Below are positions 17,940 to 27,776 of a stretch of 33,256 nucleotides of DNA, in pieces. Both the position numbers and the translations under genes were made by a program. A model generated the notes under the pieces. It did no database searches. It saw nothing but the letters and a program-made list of their open reading frames with translations, and was not told the DNA's origin. Within the stretch, counting starts at the first letter, position 1, and each line of letters starts with the position of its first letter. This stretch comes from Verrucomicrobiales bacterium (GTDB lineage Bacteria > Verrucomicrobiota > Verrucomicrobiia > Methylacidiphilales > JAAUTS01), in contig JAISBF010000062.1 in NCBI GenBank assembly GCA_031266335.1, positions 1-33,256 of the forward strand, read 5' to 3'.

Positions 17940-17987
17940 TATACTAACCAACTGGGAATTAAGGTGTTAAGACCGCAAACGCGCTCA

Positions 17988-18024
17988 GTGTGAAGCAGGC
18001 GCTCTACCACTAAGCTAAGGCTCC
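17988..18024 (-). pseudogene. 5' half of tRNA-Val(CAC), truncated after the anticodon loop; candidate prophage att boundary
   Basis: Minus strand GGAGCCT TA GCTT AGTGGTA GAGC G CCTGC TTCACAC; acceptor 5' strand, D-arm, anticodon 5' strand and loop fit, then TGAGC instead of GCAGG; no TpsiC arm or 3' acceptor follows. Confidence 0.7.
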
Positions 18025-18123
18025 GTAACGGGCAGGGTCAAACGCTAGCCGTGAAAGAAATTTGTCGCAAGCTTAATTGTTCATCCGCAGCGTTATTCCG
18101 TGTCATGAACGCCGGGAAGATGT

Positions 18124-19023
18124 TTAATTGGCTTTGTCGCTGCCATCATCATCGGAAGATTTTTTGTTCAAGGCGACTTGATACGGGGCGTTGGCGCCTT
18201 GTTTTAGCAGGTCGTCCAGTTCTTCCAGGTTGTGACGTTGCATGATGATTTTAATGGTCGGAGCGTAAGAGGCTTCCTCGCAATAGCCAGCCGCCAGGAT
18301 ACGGGCCAGAAAGTCCTTGCCGGACTTGGTGTAAAAGGCGGATTTATAACGGTCGCCTTCTTTCAGGAAATCGGCATAACCCTGGAACCCGGCGGCCATG
18401 TCCCGATATACGCGGAAATTGGCGCGGGTGGCGATGCCGTTGTCCTTGGTCGGCATGTTGATGCTGTCGCCTTTCCAGGATTCGGCAAACGCCTTCATGC
18501 CGAAATAGTTATGGGCCTGCACGGCCAATGCGCTCTGACCATAACGACTTTCATAAATCGCCTGTGAAATCGTGACGGAAGCCGGGATGCCGTATTGCAC
18601 CTGGATGCGGATGGCCTCGGGCATGACTTGCTCCAGGAACTGACGCTGGGTGCCGCTGGCGGTGTCCAGAATAGAGGAGATTTTCTTGGCCAATTGCAAT
18701 ATATCCGCCGGCGAGGAGGTTTGCATACCGACCAAGCGGGCGATCTGGATGTTTAAATTTTCCAGTTGCAGGTCTTTCTGGGTTTGGATTTGCGCCCAGC
18801 GGTTGCGTTCCTTGGCATAAAATTCGGTAATCCAGACACTCATCTTGGTCGAGGTCCACGTCATGCCCAACAGGAGGCAGACGGCTGAAACGCACACGAT
18901 GTTGGAGACAATCAGCGTGGCAATCAGGCCAAAGGACTTCTTCGGCTCCTTGTGGAACCGTTGCATGGCGATCAGCGGCATCAAATCAACCACCGGTTGT
19001 TTTTTGGGACTCCAATAGCTCAT
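18124..19023 (-). CDS. Membrane-anchored glucosaminidase-domain peptidoglycan hydrolase
   Basis: N-terminal TM; GIPASVTISQAIYESRYGQSALAVQAHNYFGMKA...FRVYRDMAAGFQGYADFL. Confidence 0.82.
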   Translation of the reverse strand: MSYWSPKKQPVVDLMPLIAMQRFHKEPKKSFGLIATLIVSNIVCVSAVCLLLGMTWTSTKMSVWITEFYAKERNRWAQIQTQKDLQLENLNIQIARLVGMQTSSPADILQLAKKISSILDTASGTQRQFLEQVMPEAIRIQVQYGIPASVTISQAIYESRYGQSALAVQAHNYFGMKAFAESWKGDSINMPTKDNGIATRANFRVYRDMAAGFQGYADFLKEGDRYKSAFYTKSGKDFLARILAAGYCEEASYAPTIKIIMQRHNLEELDDLLKQGANAPYQVALNKKSSDDDGSDKAN

Positions 19024-19093
19024 AGACCTCCTTGTTAAGCTTATTGTTGGTAAAACTATGCGGGGGCAGGGTTAAGTCAAACCCTAAAACAGG

Positions 19094-19153
19094 AAGAGCT
19101 TCACTAACGTAAAGCTCTTTGTTCCTTCGCGCCTTGGCGTTAATGAAGCTCTT
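19094..19153. repeat. Inverted repeat AAGAGCTTCACTAACG ... CGTTAATGAAGCTCTT
   Basis: 16-bp arms with one mismatch between two minus-strand genes. Confidence 0.65.
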
Positions 19154-19166
19154 ATAATCCAGCGGA

Positions 19167-19832
19167 CTACTGGCTCGCCCAGTTTTTAATCCACTTCAGG
19201 TAAACGGCGTAGCCCCGCGCATTGTTCTCGTCAGTGCTGGGGATGGCGGTGGACAATTGTCCGCCGGTGCTCCAGATGTCCGGCTCGACCATGTTGAACA
19301 GGGACTTCTGGTCGTTCCCGCTCACCCTGGTCTGGTTGGCAGCGTCGTAATAGTAACCGTAGGCATTGTTGTACGGATCCTTGAAATAGTCCCCGCTGCC
19401 ATCGGTTTTGACTTGGCTGGATTTAGGCTCGTAATACTGGGGATAGGCCACCGGCTGCCCATCCTGATGGTAAAACCGGCGCCCCATCAGGCAGGCGAAC
19501 AAGAAGCGCCCGCCGCTCCCCGCGGCATCACCCTTGACGCTGCCGTTGACGTTCGCGCTTCTGCCGCTTACCGTGGCCGCCTCGCCTGGATAACCGAAGG
19601 TGTCGCTGCCATACAGGTCGCCGCTGACAGTGACGCACCTGGCATCCGGGTAGTCGCCATTGTCAACCCGATAACGCTCCAGGGCGGTATCGAACGCGGC
19701 CAGCTCGGCCGCAGCGCGGGACCGCGCCGCCTTGTCGCGCAAAGCGCCGCCCGCGCCCAACGTCAACCCGGCCAGGATCCCTATGATGGTGATAACCACC
19801 AGCAGTTCAATCAATGTGAAACCTTGTTTCAT
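19167..19832 (-). CDS. Type II secretion-like pseudopilin (GspG-like)
   Basis: MKQGFTLIELLVVITIIGILAGL prepilin motif; ATG at 19832 preferred over ORF-track start. Confidence 0.85.
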   Translation of the reverse strand: MKQGFTLIELLVVITIIGILAGLTLGAGGALRDKAARSRAAAELAAFDTALERYRVDNGDYPDARCVTVSGDLYGSDTFGYPGEAATVSGRSANVNGSVKGDAAGSGGRFLFACLMGRRFYHQDGQPVAYPQYYEPKSSQVKTDGSGDYFKDPYNNAYGYYYDAANQTRVSGNDQKSLFNMVEPDIWSTGGQLSTAIPSTDENNARGYAVYLKWIKNWASQ

Positions 19833-19848
19833 GCGGTTGCCAACCCGG

Positions 19849-20427
19849 TTACCAACTGGTGATGTATTTCCGTTGATCGCCGCCGTCGCCCGTGGTGGAT
19901 TTGGTGCCCGTGCTCCAAATCGCCATGCTGGCATAGATGGTCGCGGAACCGGCCCCGTTGGTATCCGGCACCTCGTCAATTTCGTTATCATAATCGTCGT
20001 CCACCTTGACGGAATAACAGCCCTCCCAAGGATCCATGAATCCCTCGGCGTCCGTCATGCTCGTGCCCTTGGGATAAAGCTGCTTGGCGGTAAACTCCAT
20101 GTACACCGTGCCCTTGGGGTTGCCATACGAGGCGTCAGTCTTGCCCACCAGCAGCCCGTACAAATCCTCGCTGTTGCTCCCGCCGTACGACTCCACGGCC
20201 GCGCTGTCAAAAAACTCCGGCCACGCGCCATAATCAGCCTGATAAGCGTTCAGCGCCACCTTCAAGCTGCTCACCATCGCCGCCGCCTGCGCCCGCTTCG
20301 CGGAATCCAGCGCCTTGTTCAAGGCCGGCACGGACAGTCCGGCCAGAATCCCGATGATGGTCACCACCACCAGCAGTTCAATCAACGTAAAACCCGTTTG
20401 GTATCGTTTGGCATGTTTCATGACCAA
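19849..20427 (-). CDS. Type II secretion-like pseudopilin (GspG-like)
   Basis: RYQTGFTLIELLVVVTIIGILAGLSVPALNKAL prepilin motif. Confidence 0.85.
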   Translation of the reverse strand: MVMKHAKRYQTGFTLIELLVVVTIIGILAGLSVPALNKALDSAKRAQAAAMVSSLKVALNAYQADYGAWPEFFDSAAVESYGGSNSEDLYGLLVGKTDASYGNPKGTVYMEFTAKQLYPKGTSMTDAEGFMDPWEGCYSVKVDDDYDNEIDEVPDTNGAGSATIYASMAIWSTGTKSTTGDGGDQRKYITSW

Positions 20428-20468
20428 TACAACTTATGCAAAATCCCGGACTTGTAAATGGCAAAGGC

Positions 20469-21947
<1,479 letters not shown>

Positions 21948-22049
21948 AAGAACCGCCCCGCCCCGCGCGAAAAAACCGCGCCACAGGACGCCGAATACTG
22001 TGGTTTCAGTTTACAGGGTCAAGTTTATTTCTTAATCTGGCCGCCGACC

Positions 22050-22646
22050 ATGCGCAACCCGCCCCCCCTCAAACTCGGCATCCTCGGCTCCGGCCGCGGC
22101 AGCAACTTCATCGCCATCAGCGACGCCATCCGCGCGCGCCAACTCCACGCCACCGTCAGCCTCGTCATCAGCGACCTGGCGGACGCCCCCATCCTCAGCC
22201 TCGCCCGCGCCCGCGGCTACCGGACCTGGGCCTGCCCCGCCGGCCGATTCAAAACCAAACTGGAACCCGACCTCGAGGCGCAACTGGCCGCGCAACTCCG
22301 CGCCGCCGACATTGACCTCGTCATCCTCGCCGGCTACATGCGCGTCGTCAAAACCCCGCTGCTGGCAGCCTTCCCCCGCCGCATCATCAACATCCACCCC
22401 TCCCTGCTGCCCGCCTTCCCCGGCCTCCAAGCGTGGGCACAGGCATTGGCCGCCGGCGCCACCGTCAGCGGCTGCACCGTCCACTACGTCAACGAAATCC
22501 TCGACGGCGGCGACATCATCGCCCAAGCCCGCGTCCCCGTGCTGCCCGGCGACACCCCGGAGACCCTGCACACCCGCATCCAGGCCGAGGAACATTGGCT
22601 ACTGCCCGCCGTCGTCGGCCGCTTCGCCGCGGGAAAGTCCGCGTAG
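22050..22646 (+). CDS. purN: Phosphoribosylglycinamide formyltransferase
   Basis: LGILGSGRGSNF, VILAGYMRVV, IINIHPSLLPAFPGLQAW, GCTVHYVNEILDGGDIIAQ; ATG at 22050. Confidence 0.93.
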   Translation: MRNPPPLKLGILGSGRGSNFIAISDAIRARQLHATVSLVISDLADAPILSLARARGYRTWACPAGRFKTKLEPDLEAQLAAQLRAADIDLVILAGYMRVVKTPLLAAFPRRIINIHPSLLPAFPGLQAWAQALAAGATVSGCTVHYVNEILDGGDIIAQARVPVLPGDTPETLHTRIQAEEHWLLPAVVGRFAAGKSA

Positions 22647-22761
22647 GCTTGGGCTAACCTATTGAGTTTGCGTCAGATAACGCCGCGCCGCGCAACACCA
22701 ACGCTTCGCCGCCAAGGACGGTTTCCTCGCAAAAAAGAAGCAGTCCCCGGCCAAATGGGAG

Positions 22762-23305
22762 CAGGTCTTCAGTCGCCGAAGAGCACTCTTCAGTCATCGA
22801 GGACTAGGTCTTCAGTCACCGAGGAACAGGTCTTCAGTCACCGGGGAACAGGTCTTCAGTCACCGGGGAACAGGTCTTCAGTCACCGGGGAACAGGTCTT
22901 CAGTCATCGGGGACTAGGTCTTCAGTCACCGAAGACTACCCTTCAGTCACCGAGGAACAGGTCTTCAGTCACCGGGGAACAGGTCTTCAGTCACCGAGGA
23001 CTAGGTCTTCAGTCACCGAAGACTACTCTTCAGTCATCGAGGAACAGGTCTTCAGTCACCGGGGAATAGGTCTTCAGTCACCGAGGACTAGGTCTTCAGT
23101 CACCGAAGACTACCCTTCAGTCACCGAGGAACAGGTCTTCAGTCACCGAAGACTACTCTTCAGTCATCGAGGAACAGGTCTTCAGTCACCGGGGAACAGG
23201 TCTTCAGTCATCGGGGACTAGGTCTTTAGTCACCGAAGACTACCCTTCAGTCACCGAGGAACAGGTCTTCAGTCACCGAAGAAAAGCCTTCAGTCATCGG
23301 GGAAC
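22762..23305. repeat. 22-bp tandem repeat array (about 25 copies by hand), consensus GGTCTTCAGTCACCGRRGAACA
   Basis: Period measured from successive GGTCTTCAGTCA starts (for example 22807 to 22829); one more unit near 23530. Confidence 0.92.
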
Positions 23306-23326
23306 AGCCGTACCGCGCCATCAACG

Positions 23327-23522
23327 ATAATCCCGCAGGGATGAAATATTTATAGCCGCCGGTGTCAACCGGCGGTAGCTGTCTTTACGACGAACCAACT
23401 CCGTAGGAGTGAAATAAAAACGTCGCGCACAGTCGCTATTTCACCCCGTCGGGGTTGATTGGGTCGATGCTTACCGCCGGTTAACACCGGCGGCTATAAA
23501 TATTTCATCCCTGCGGGATTAT
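23327..23522. repeat. Nested inverted-repeat element with perfect 39-bp outer arms
   Basis: 23327-23365 ATAATCCCGCAGGGATGAAATATTTATAGCCGCCGGTGT is the reverse complement of 23484-23522; related inner pair around 23400 and 23440. Confidence 0.9.
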
Positions 23523-23628
23523 GCAGGAACAGGTCTTCAGTCACCGAAGAAAAGCCTTCGTGCCTTAGTGCCTTGGTGGTGAACCTTAAATCACCCCACC
23601 GCTGACCATGACCGGAGCGGACGATAAC

Positions 23629-24969
23629 TCAGCGTTGCAGAATCTGGTCCAGCCACTGGCCGGCCTTTTCCCTGGCCTTGTCGAGATTCTCCTTCGCCTT
23701 GCCCCGCAACTGGTCGAGCAACTGCCGCCCCTCCTCGCCGATGGCTTGCCGGATGCGCGGGGACAAATCTTCCCGCCACTGGCCGGGCGTGCCGCTGACG
23801 GTGAACGGCGCCCACTGGTAGCCGTCACCATCGTCAGCGGTGAACACCTCCGCCTTCAGGCGCGGCGGCAGCGGCGCGGCGGCGGGCAGGCCGAGGCGCA
23901 GCTCGCCGCTGAGGAGGCCGCCGCTGACGGTGACCGCGCCGCGCAGGGCGAGCAAGTGGCGGTTGGCCAGGCGCAGCTCGGTCAACGACAAGTCGCCGGC
24001 GGCGTAATGGAAATCGGCGCGCGCCTCGTCGAGCGGCAGGTCACCGGCAGCGGCGGGCAGGCCGAGCAGTTGCTTGGCGGGCAACAGGAACGGCGGGGCC
24101 TTGAACGCGGCCGCGGCCAATGTCAGCGAGCCGGTCGCCGCGCCCGCGCGCCACGCGAACGGGTCGCCGGTGTAATCGCCCGCCCCGCTGGCGAGGCCGC
24201 TGATGATGACACTCCACTTGGCGTTAAGCACCGCCGCCGCCGGCACGCGGTCGAGGTTGAACCGGATGCGCGCGGGCGCGCGGTCGGGCAGGACGGCGCT
24301 GCCGCTGACGCTGCCGCCGGCGATGGCGGCGAAGAATTTCTCGACGCGCCACTGCCCGTCCGCGCGGGTGACTTGGCCCGCCAAGTCGGTCAGCGACCAC
24401 TCGCCGGCCCGCAGCGCCGCGCCGCTGACGCTGCCGGTGCAACGGTCCTGGTCGGCGTCGAGGTCAACCTCAGCGCCAACCCCGGTCGCGACGAAAGCCG
24501 CGTCATCCGCGTGGCTGACGGTGAGGTTCCGGACGCTGACAGTTTGCACCCGCAAACGCGGCCAGCGGCCGGCGCCGGCGACCGGGGCCGGACGTTCACC
24601 GTCAGCGGCCGGCGCGGCGGTAGCGGCCGGGGTTTGCAACACCACCTCCGCGCCGTCAATGGTCACCGTCAGCGGGATCACCGGGGCGAACAGGTCGCCG
24701 AAGTTGAACCGGGCGCCGGCTTGCGCGAACGCGGCCCGCTGCCAGTGGGCCGCGGCGTCGCGGCTGATGATGACGCCGTCGCGCAACCGGATTTCGCCGC
24801 CGAGCGGGCGGACGCTGACGCTGGCGAGGCGCACCTCGGCGTTGAGCGCGCGGGACAATTCCGCGGCCAATTGGCCGGCGAGCCGCGCCTTGAGCAACCC
24901 CCAGCCGCTGACGCTGAGGATGAGTACCAGCAAGCCGATGCCGCCGCCGAGGAATGCCGCTTTTTTCAT
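23629..24969 (-). CDS. AsmA/DUF748-like membrane-anchored protein
   Basis: MKKAAFLGGGIGLLVLILSVSGWGLLKARLAGQLAAELSRALNAEVRLASVSVRPLGGEIRLRDGVI layout; ATG at 24969 preferred over track start. Confidence 0.6.
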   Translation of the reverse strand: MKKAAFLGGGIGLLVLILSVSGWGLLKARLAGQLAAELSRALNAEVRLASVSVRPLGGEIRLRDGVIISRDAAAHWQRAAFAQAGARFNFGDLFAPVIPLTVTIDGAEVVLQTPAATAAPAADGERPAPVAGAGRWPRLRVQTVSVRNLTVSHADDAAFVATGVGAEVDLDADQDRCTGSVSGAALRAGEWSLTDLAGQVTRADGQWRVEKFFAAIAGGSVSGSAVLPDRAPARIRFNLDRVPAAAVLNAKWSVIISGLASGAGDYTGDPFAWRAGAATGSLTLAAAAFKAPPFLLPAKQLLGLPAAAGDLPLDEARADFHYAAGDLSLTELRLANRHLLALRGAVTVSGGLLSGELRLGLPAAAPLPPRLKAEVFTADDGDGYQWAPFTVSGTPGQWREDLSPRIRQAIGEEGRQLLDQLRGKAKENLDKAREKAGQWLDQILQR

Positions 24970-25034
24970 GCTTGCCGACCAGTGTAGTTGGATTGCGCGG
25001 TTAGGGAAGCCATTTCCGCCGGCGGGGAGAATGT

Positions 25035-25124
25035 TTACCGCAGAGGCGCAACACCTTAGCGGGCTATTACGCGCCCGCTCTAACGACACTAGCGAAGCGA
25101 ATCAAAGACGCGGAGGAATTTTGG
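25035..25124. repeat. Interrupted copy of the CCGCGGAGGCGCGGAGACGCGGAGG repeat
   Basis: TTACCGCAGAGGCGCA (25035-25050) and AAGACGCGGAGGAATTTTGG (about 25105-25124) match the two halves of the repeat at 30837, separated by about 54 bp. Confidence 0.5.
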
Positions 25125-25234
25125 TGGCGGCAAACCTTTCTCCAATAACTCCATGTCCTCGTGGTAAAAATTTCTTCGAGCTTGAGTTATGGCGGCCAGG
25201 CGGTAGCATCGGCGCTGGCGTTGACGCCGGCCTT

Positions 25235-25714
25235 ATGTCCGATTACGAACAGGATTTGCCACCGAAACAGGAAAAGATCATTTCCCCGTTTTCCGCCGCG
25301 GAACCGGTGGTGCCCGCTGACCGTGGCTTCACGACCAAGCTGCTGGTGTGGAGCGCGGCGCTGGTGCTGGCGCTGGCCGCGGTTGGTGGCGCGACGGTGC
25401 TGGTGATCAATTACATGAACGACCCCTACCGCACCATGCAGTCCTTCCCGGTGGAGAAATTCCTGGAGAATTACCGCGGCCTGGCCGGCGCCAAGTACAA
25501 GGCCGAGGTGCAGGTCGAGGCGGATTTGGGCTGGCGCGAGGGCGTGGGCCGGCTGATGTTGTTCACCGTCAGCGGCGACAACCGCCCGATTGCGGTGCTG
25601 GTGCCGGAGGCGGTGGCCAACAATATTTACTTTGTCAAGGGTCAGAAATATCTGGCGGAACTGGTGGTCAAGGAGGGAGGGCTGATTTATGCAAATTCCT
25701 GTCGTAAAAATTAA
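25235..25714 (+). CDS. Hypothetical single-TM protein (159 aa)
   Basis: MSDYEQDLPPKQEKIISPFSAAEPVVPADRGFTTKLLVWSAALVLALAAVGGATVLVINYM...; TM segment near N-terminus. Confidence 0.6.
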   Translation: MSDYEQDLPPKQEKIISPFSAAEPVVPADRGFTTKLLVWSAALVLALAAVGGATVLVINYMNDPYRTMQSFPVEKFLENYRGLAGAKYKAEVQVEADLGWREGVGRLMLFTVSGDNRPIAVLVPEAVANNIYFVKGQKYLAELVVKEGGLIYANSCRKN

Positions 25715-27713
25715 CGCGCTCGGCTGGCTGGCGTGGAGCCTGCTGACGGTGACCGCGCCGGCGCAGACCCAGCCCGCGCCCAAACCCGCCGCCAATCAGC
25801 CCCCGCCGTCAGCGGCCCCGGCCCCGGCCCCGGCAGCGGCGCCCGCCCCCGCGCCGACACCGGCAGCGGCCCCGGCACCGTCAGCGCCGGCGCAAAACGT
25901 CCAGCAGAGTTCGCAGCAAGACGTGAACTCGGCGGTGTCCACGTCGTTCGATTATCTGTTCAACCGCACCCCCGGCCAGGGCACGGCGGCCAAGGAACTG
26001 TTCACCGCCAACAAGGCCGCGCAGGACAAGGCCATCGCGCAGGACGTGCTGGGCATCGGCTTCACCATGAACGCCGACCAGCGCCTGCGGTTTGAAAAAT
26101 ACCTGGCGATGACCGAGGTGCCGCCGGAGCGCTTGCTGGCCTACACGGACGAGGGGGACAAGGTGCTGGCCATGCTGCGGGACCGCCAGCCGTTTGACGC
26201 CTGGAAGGAGTTGTTCGTCATGGCGGATTACCGCGAGGTGGACGGCGGGCTGAGCTGGGAGCTGGCCAACCGCGTCGAGTCCATCTGGAACGCCGACCGC
26301 ACCAACGTGACGCTGGGGCGCGACAACACCCAGTTGCGCCGGGAAATCGACCGCGCCAACCGCACGGCGGACATGATGGCCGACGATTTGCGGCGCGCTG
26401 ACATTGACTATCAGCGCCAGTTGCGCAATGTCAAAAACAGCAACGCCAACAACGCCAAGCCCACCACTTCCGGCACCGCGCCGAGTTGGGCGAACGACGG
26501 CACGCCGTTCAACGTGACCCCCGCCAGCATCAGCGGCATCCAGGGCAAAATGCAAATCACCGAGGAATACATGGCCTCGCTGCAAGCCAAGGCGAAAATC
26601 ATGAAGAACGAGTTGAAGGGGCAAAAGCTCTGGGACCACGCGCAGCGCGATTTCGGCCTGTACATCGCCACGCTGTTCAAGTCGGGGCGTTACCGCCACG
26701 TGCTGATTGCCGCGGACTTCTACCGGCGGATTTTTGACGAGGGCGATTATCCGGTGGCCATCGCCGAGCAGGTCAACCGCTCGCTGGAAGTCGCGCAGTC
26801 GGTGAACGTCGCGGTGGACGTGTTCAACAACAAGCTCGCTGACGATGAGATCGCCTCGGCGACGTACCAGTTGCAAAAGGCATTCATCTCCAGCGAGTTT
26901 CACCCGGCCCTGCTGGGCTTGGAACGCGCCAAGAAGAAAAAAGTCGAGGCGTTCAACCGCGCCATCGGCAAGATGCAGAACCTCATCGAGGCGCGCGATT
27001 TCGGCGGGCTGGAAAAACAATTGGACGAGATGCGCAAAATCGCGCCGGATTTCGACGAAACCAAGGGGCTGGCGCTGGTCAACGCCGTCAAGCTGCGCTG
27101 CCAGCTCAGCCTGGGCAAGGCGCGCCTCGCCGTGCAGCAGGGCGACTTGCCGGGGGCGCTGGTGGAGTTCCAGGTGGCGGCGGAAACCTGGCCGGGCAAT
27201 CCCGACCTGAAGGACAAGGCGCTGTCGTTCTTCGATTCGCAGGACTTGAAAACCCAGGCGCTGACCGAGCTGGACCGGCTGGTGACGGAGGGCAATTACC
27301 GGGGCATCTTCGAGCGGCAACTGGCGTTCGCCCCCGCCATCAAGGATGACCAGCAGCGGCAGGAGCAACTCAAGGCCGCGCTGGAAAAGGTGCGCGACGC
27401 GGAAATGGCGATTGAAAAAGCCAACGTGATGCGCGCGCGCGGCGATGTGCACGGGGCCTGGGAAACCATCGAGCTGGCGGTCAAGCATTTCCCGACCGAT
27501 GTCAAGTTGAACACCCTGCGCGGCGAATTATCCGGCGAGGCCGCCGAATTTGTGTCCGCCATCAACAAGGCGAAAAACGCCGAGGCGCGCGAGGACTGGG
27601 GCTACAGCCTGACCTGGTTCGCCATCGCCCAGCGCCACTATCCGGCCAGCCAGGTCGCCAACGACGAGATTGCCAGGATTGCCAAGAAAATCCTGGAGAA
27701 ATCCGCGTTGTGA
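25689..27713 (+). CDS. Large secreted/periplasmic helical protein of unknown function (674 aa)
   Basis: Signal-peptide-like N-terminus, Pro/Ala-rich linker, long helical repeat-like body; overlaps previous gene. Confidence 0.7.
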   Translation: MQIPVVKINALGWLAWSLLTVTAPAQTQPAPKPAANQPPPSAAPAPAPAAAPAPAPTPAAAPAPSAPAQNVQQSSQQDVNSAVSTSFDYLFNRTPGQGTAAKELFTANKAAQDKAIAQDVLGIGFTMNADQRLRFEKYLAMTEVPPERLLAYTDEGDKVLAMLRDRQPFDAWKELFVMADYREVDGGLSWELANRVESIWNADRTNVTLGRDNTQLRREIDRANRTADMMADDLRRADIDYQRQLRNVKNSNANNAKPTTSGTAPSWANDGTPFNVTPASISGIQGKMQITEEYMASLQAKAKIMKNELKGQKLWDHAQRDFGLYIATLFKSGRYRHVLIAADFYRRIFDEGDYPVAIAEQVNRSLEVAQSVNVAVDVFNNKLADDEIASATYQLQKAFISSEFHPALLGLERAKKKKVEAFNRAIGKMQNLIEARDFGGLEKQLDEMRKIAPDFDETKGLALVNAVKLRCQLSLGKARLAVQQGDLPGALVEFQVAAETWPGNPDLKDKALSFFDSQDLKTQALTELDRLVTEGNYRGIFERQLAFAPAIKDDQQRQEQLKAALEKVRDAEMAIEKANVMRARGDVHGAWETIELAVKHFPTDVKLNTLRGELSGEAAEFVSAINKAKNAEAREDWGYSLTWFAIAQRHYPASQVANDEIARIAKKILEKSAL

Positions 27714-27776
27714 AAGAGCGGCACGGTCAGCTTGGTTAATAAACATGCTTCGCGCCTCGATGTCTTGGTGGCGCCG

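Noticed and set aside
17988-18024. Intact tRNA gene or intron-containing tRNA
   Set aside because: No 3' anticodon stem, TpsiC arm or acceptor strand within the short distance before the phage ATPase gene.
19833-19991. N-terminal extension of the first pseudopilin
   Set aside because: Prepilin leader MKQGFTLIEL starts at 19832; the extension overlaps the end of the neighbouring gene.
22662-23069. ORF of 135 aa reading through the 22-bp array (GLQSPGNRSSVTGEQVFSHR)
   Set aside because: 22-bp period is not a multiple of 3, so the peptide is a frame-cycling translation of the repeat; no independent coding evidence.
22762-23305. CRISPR array
   Set aside because: Direct tandem repeats with no unique spacers and no cas genes; 22-bp period throughout.
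25881-27488. 535-aa minus-strand ORF
   Set aside because: Shadow ORF antisense to the 25689-27713 gene; GC-rich codon mirror with no domain signature.
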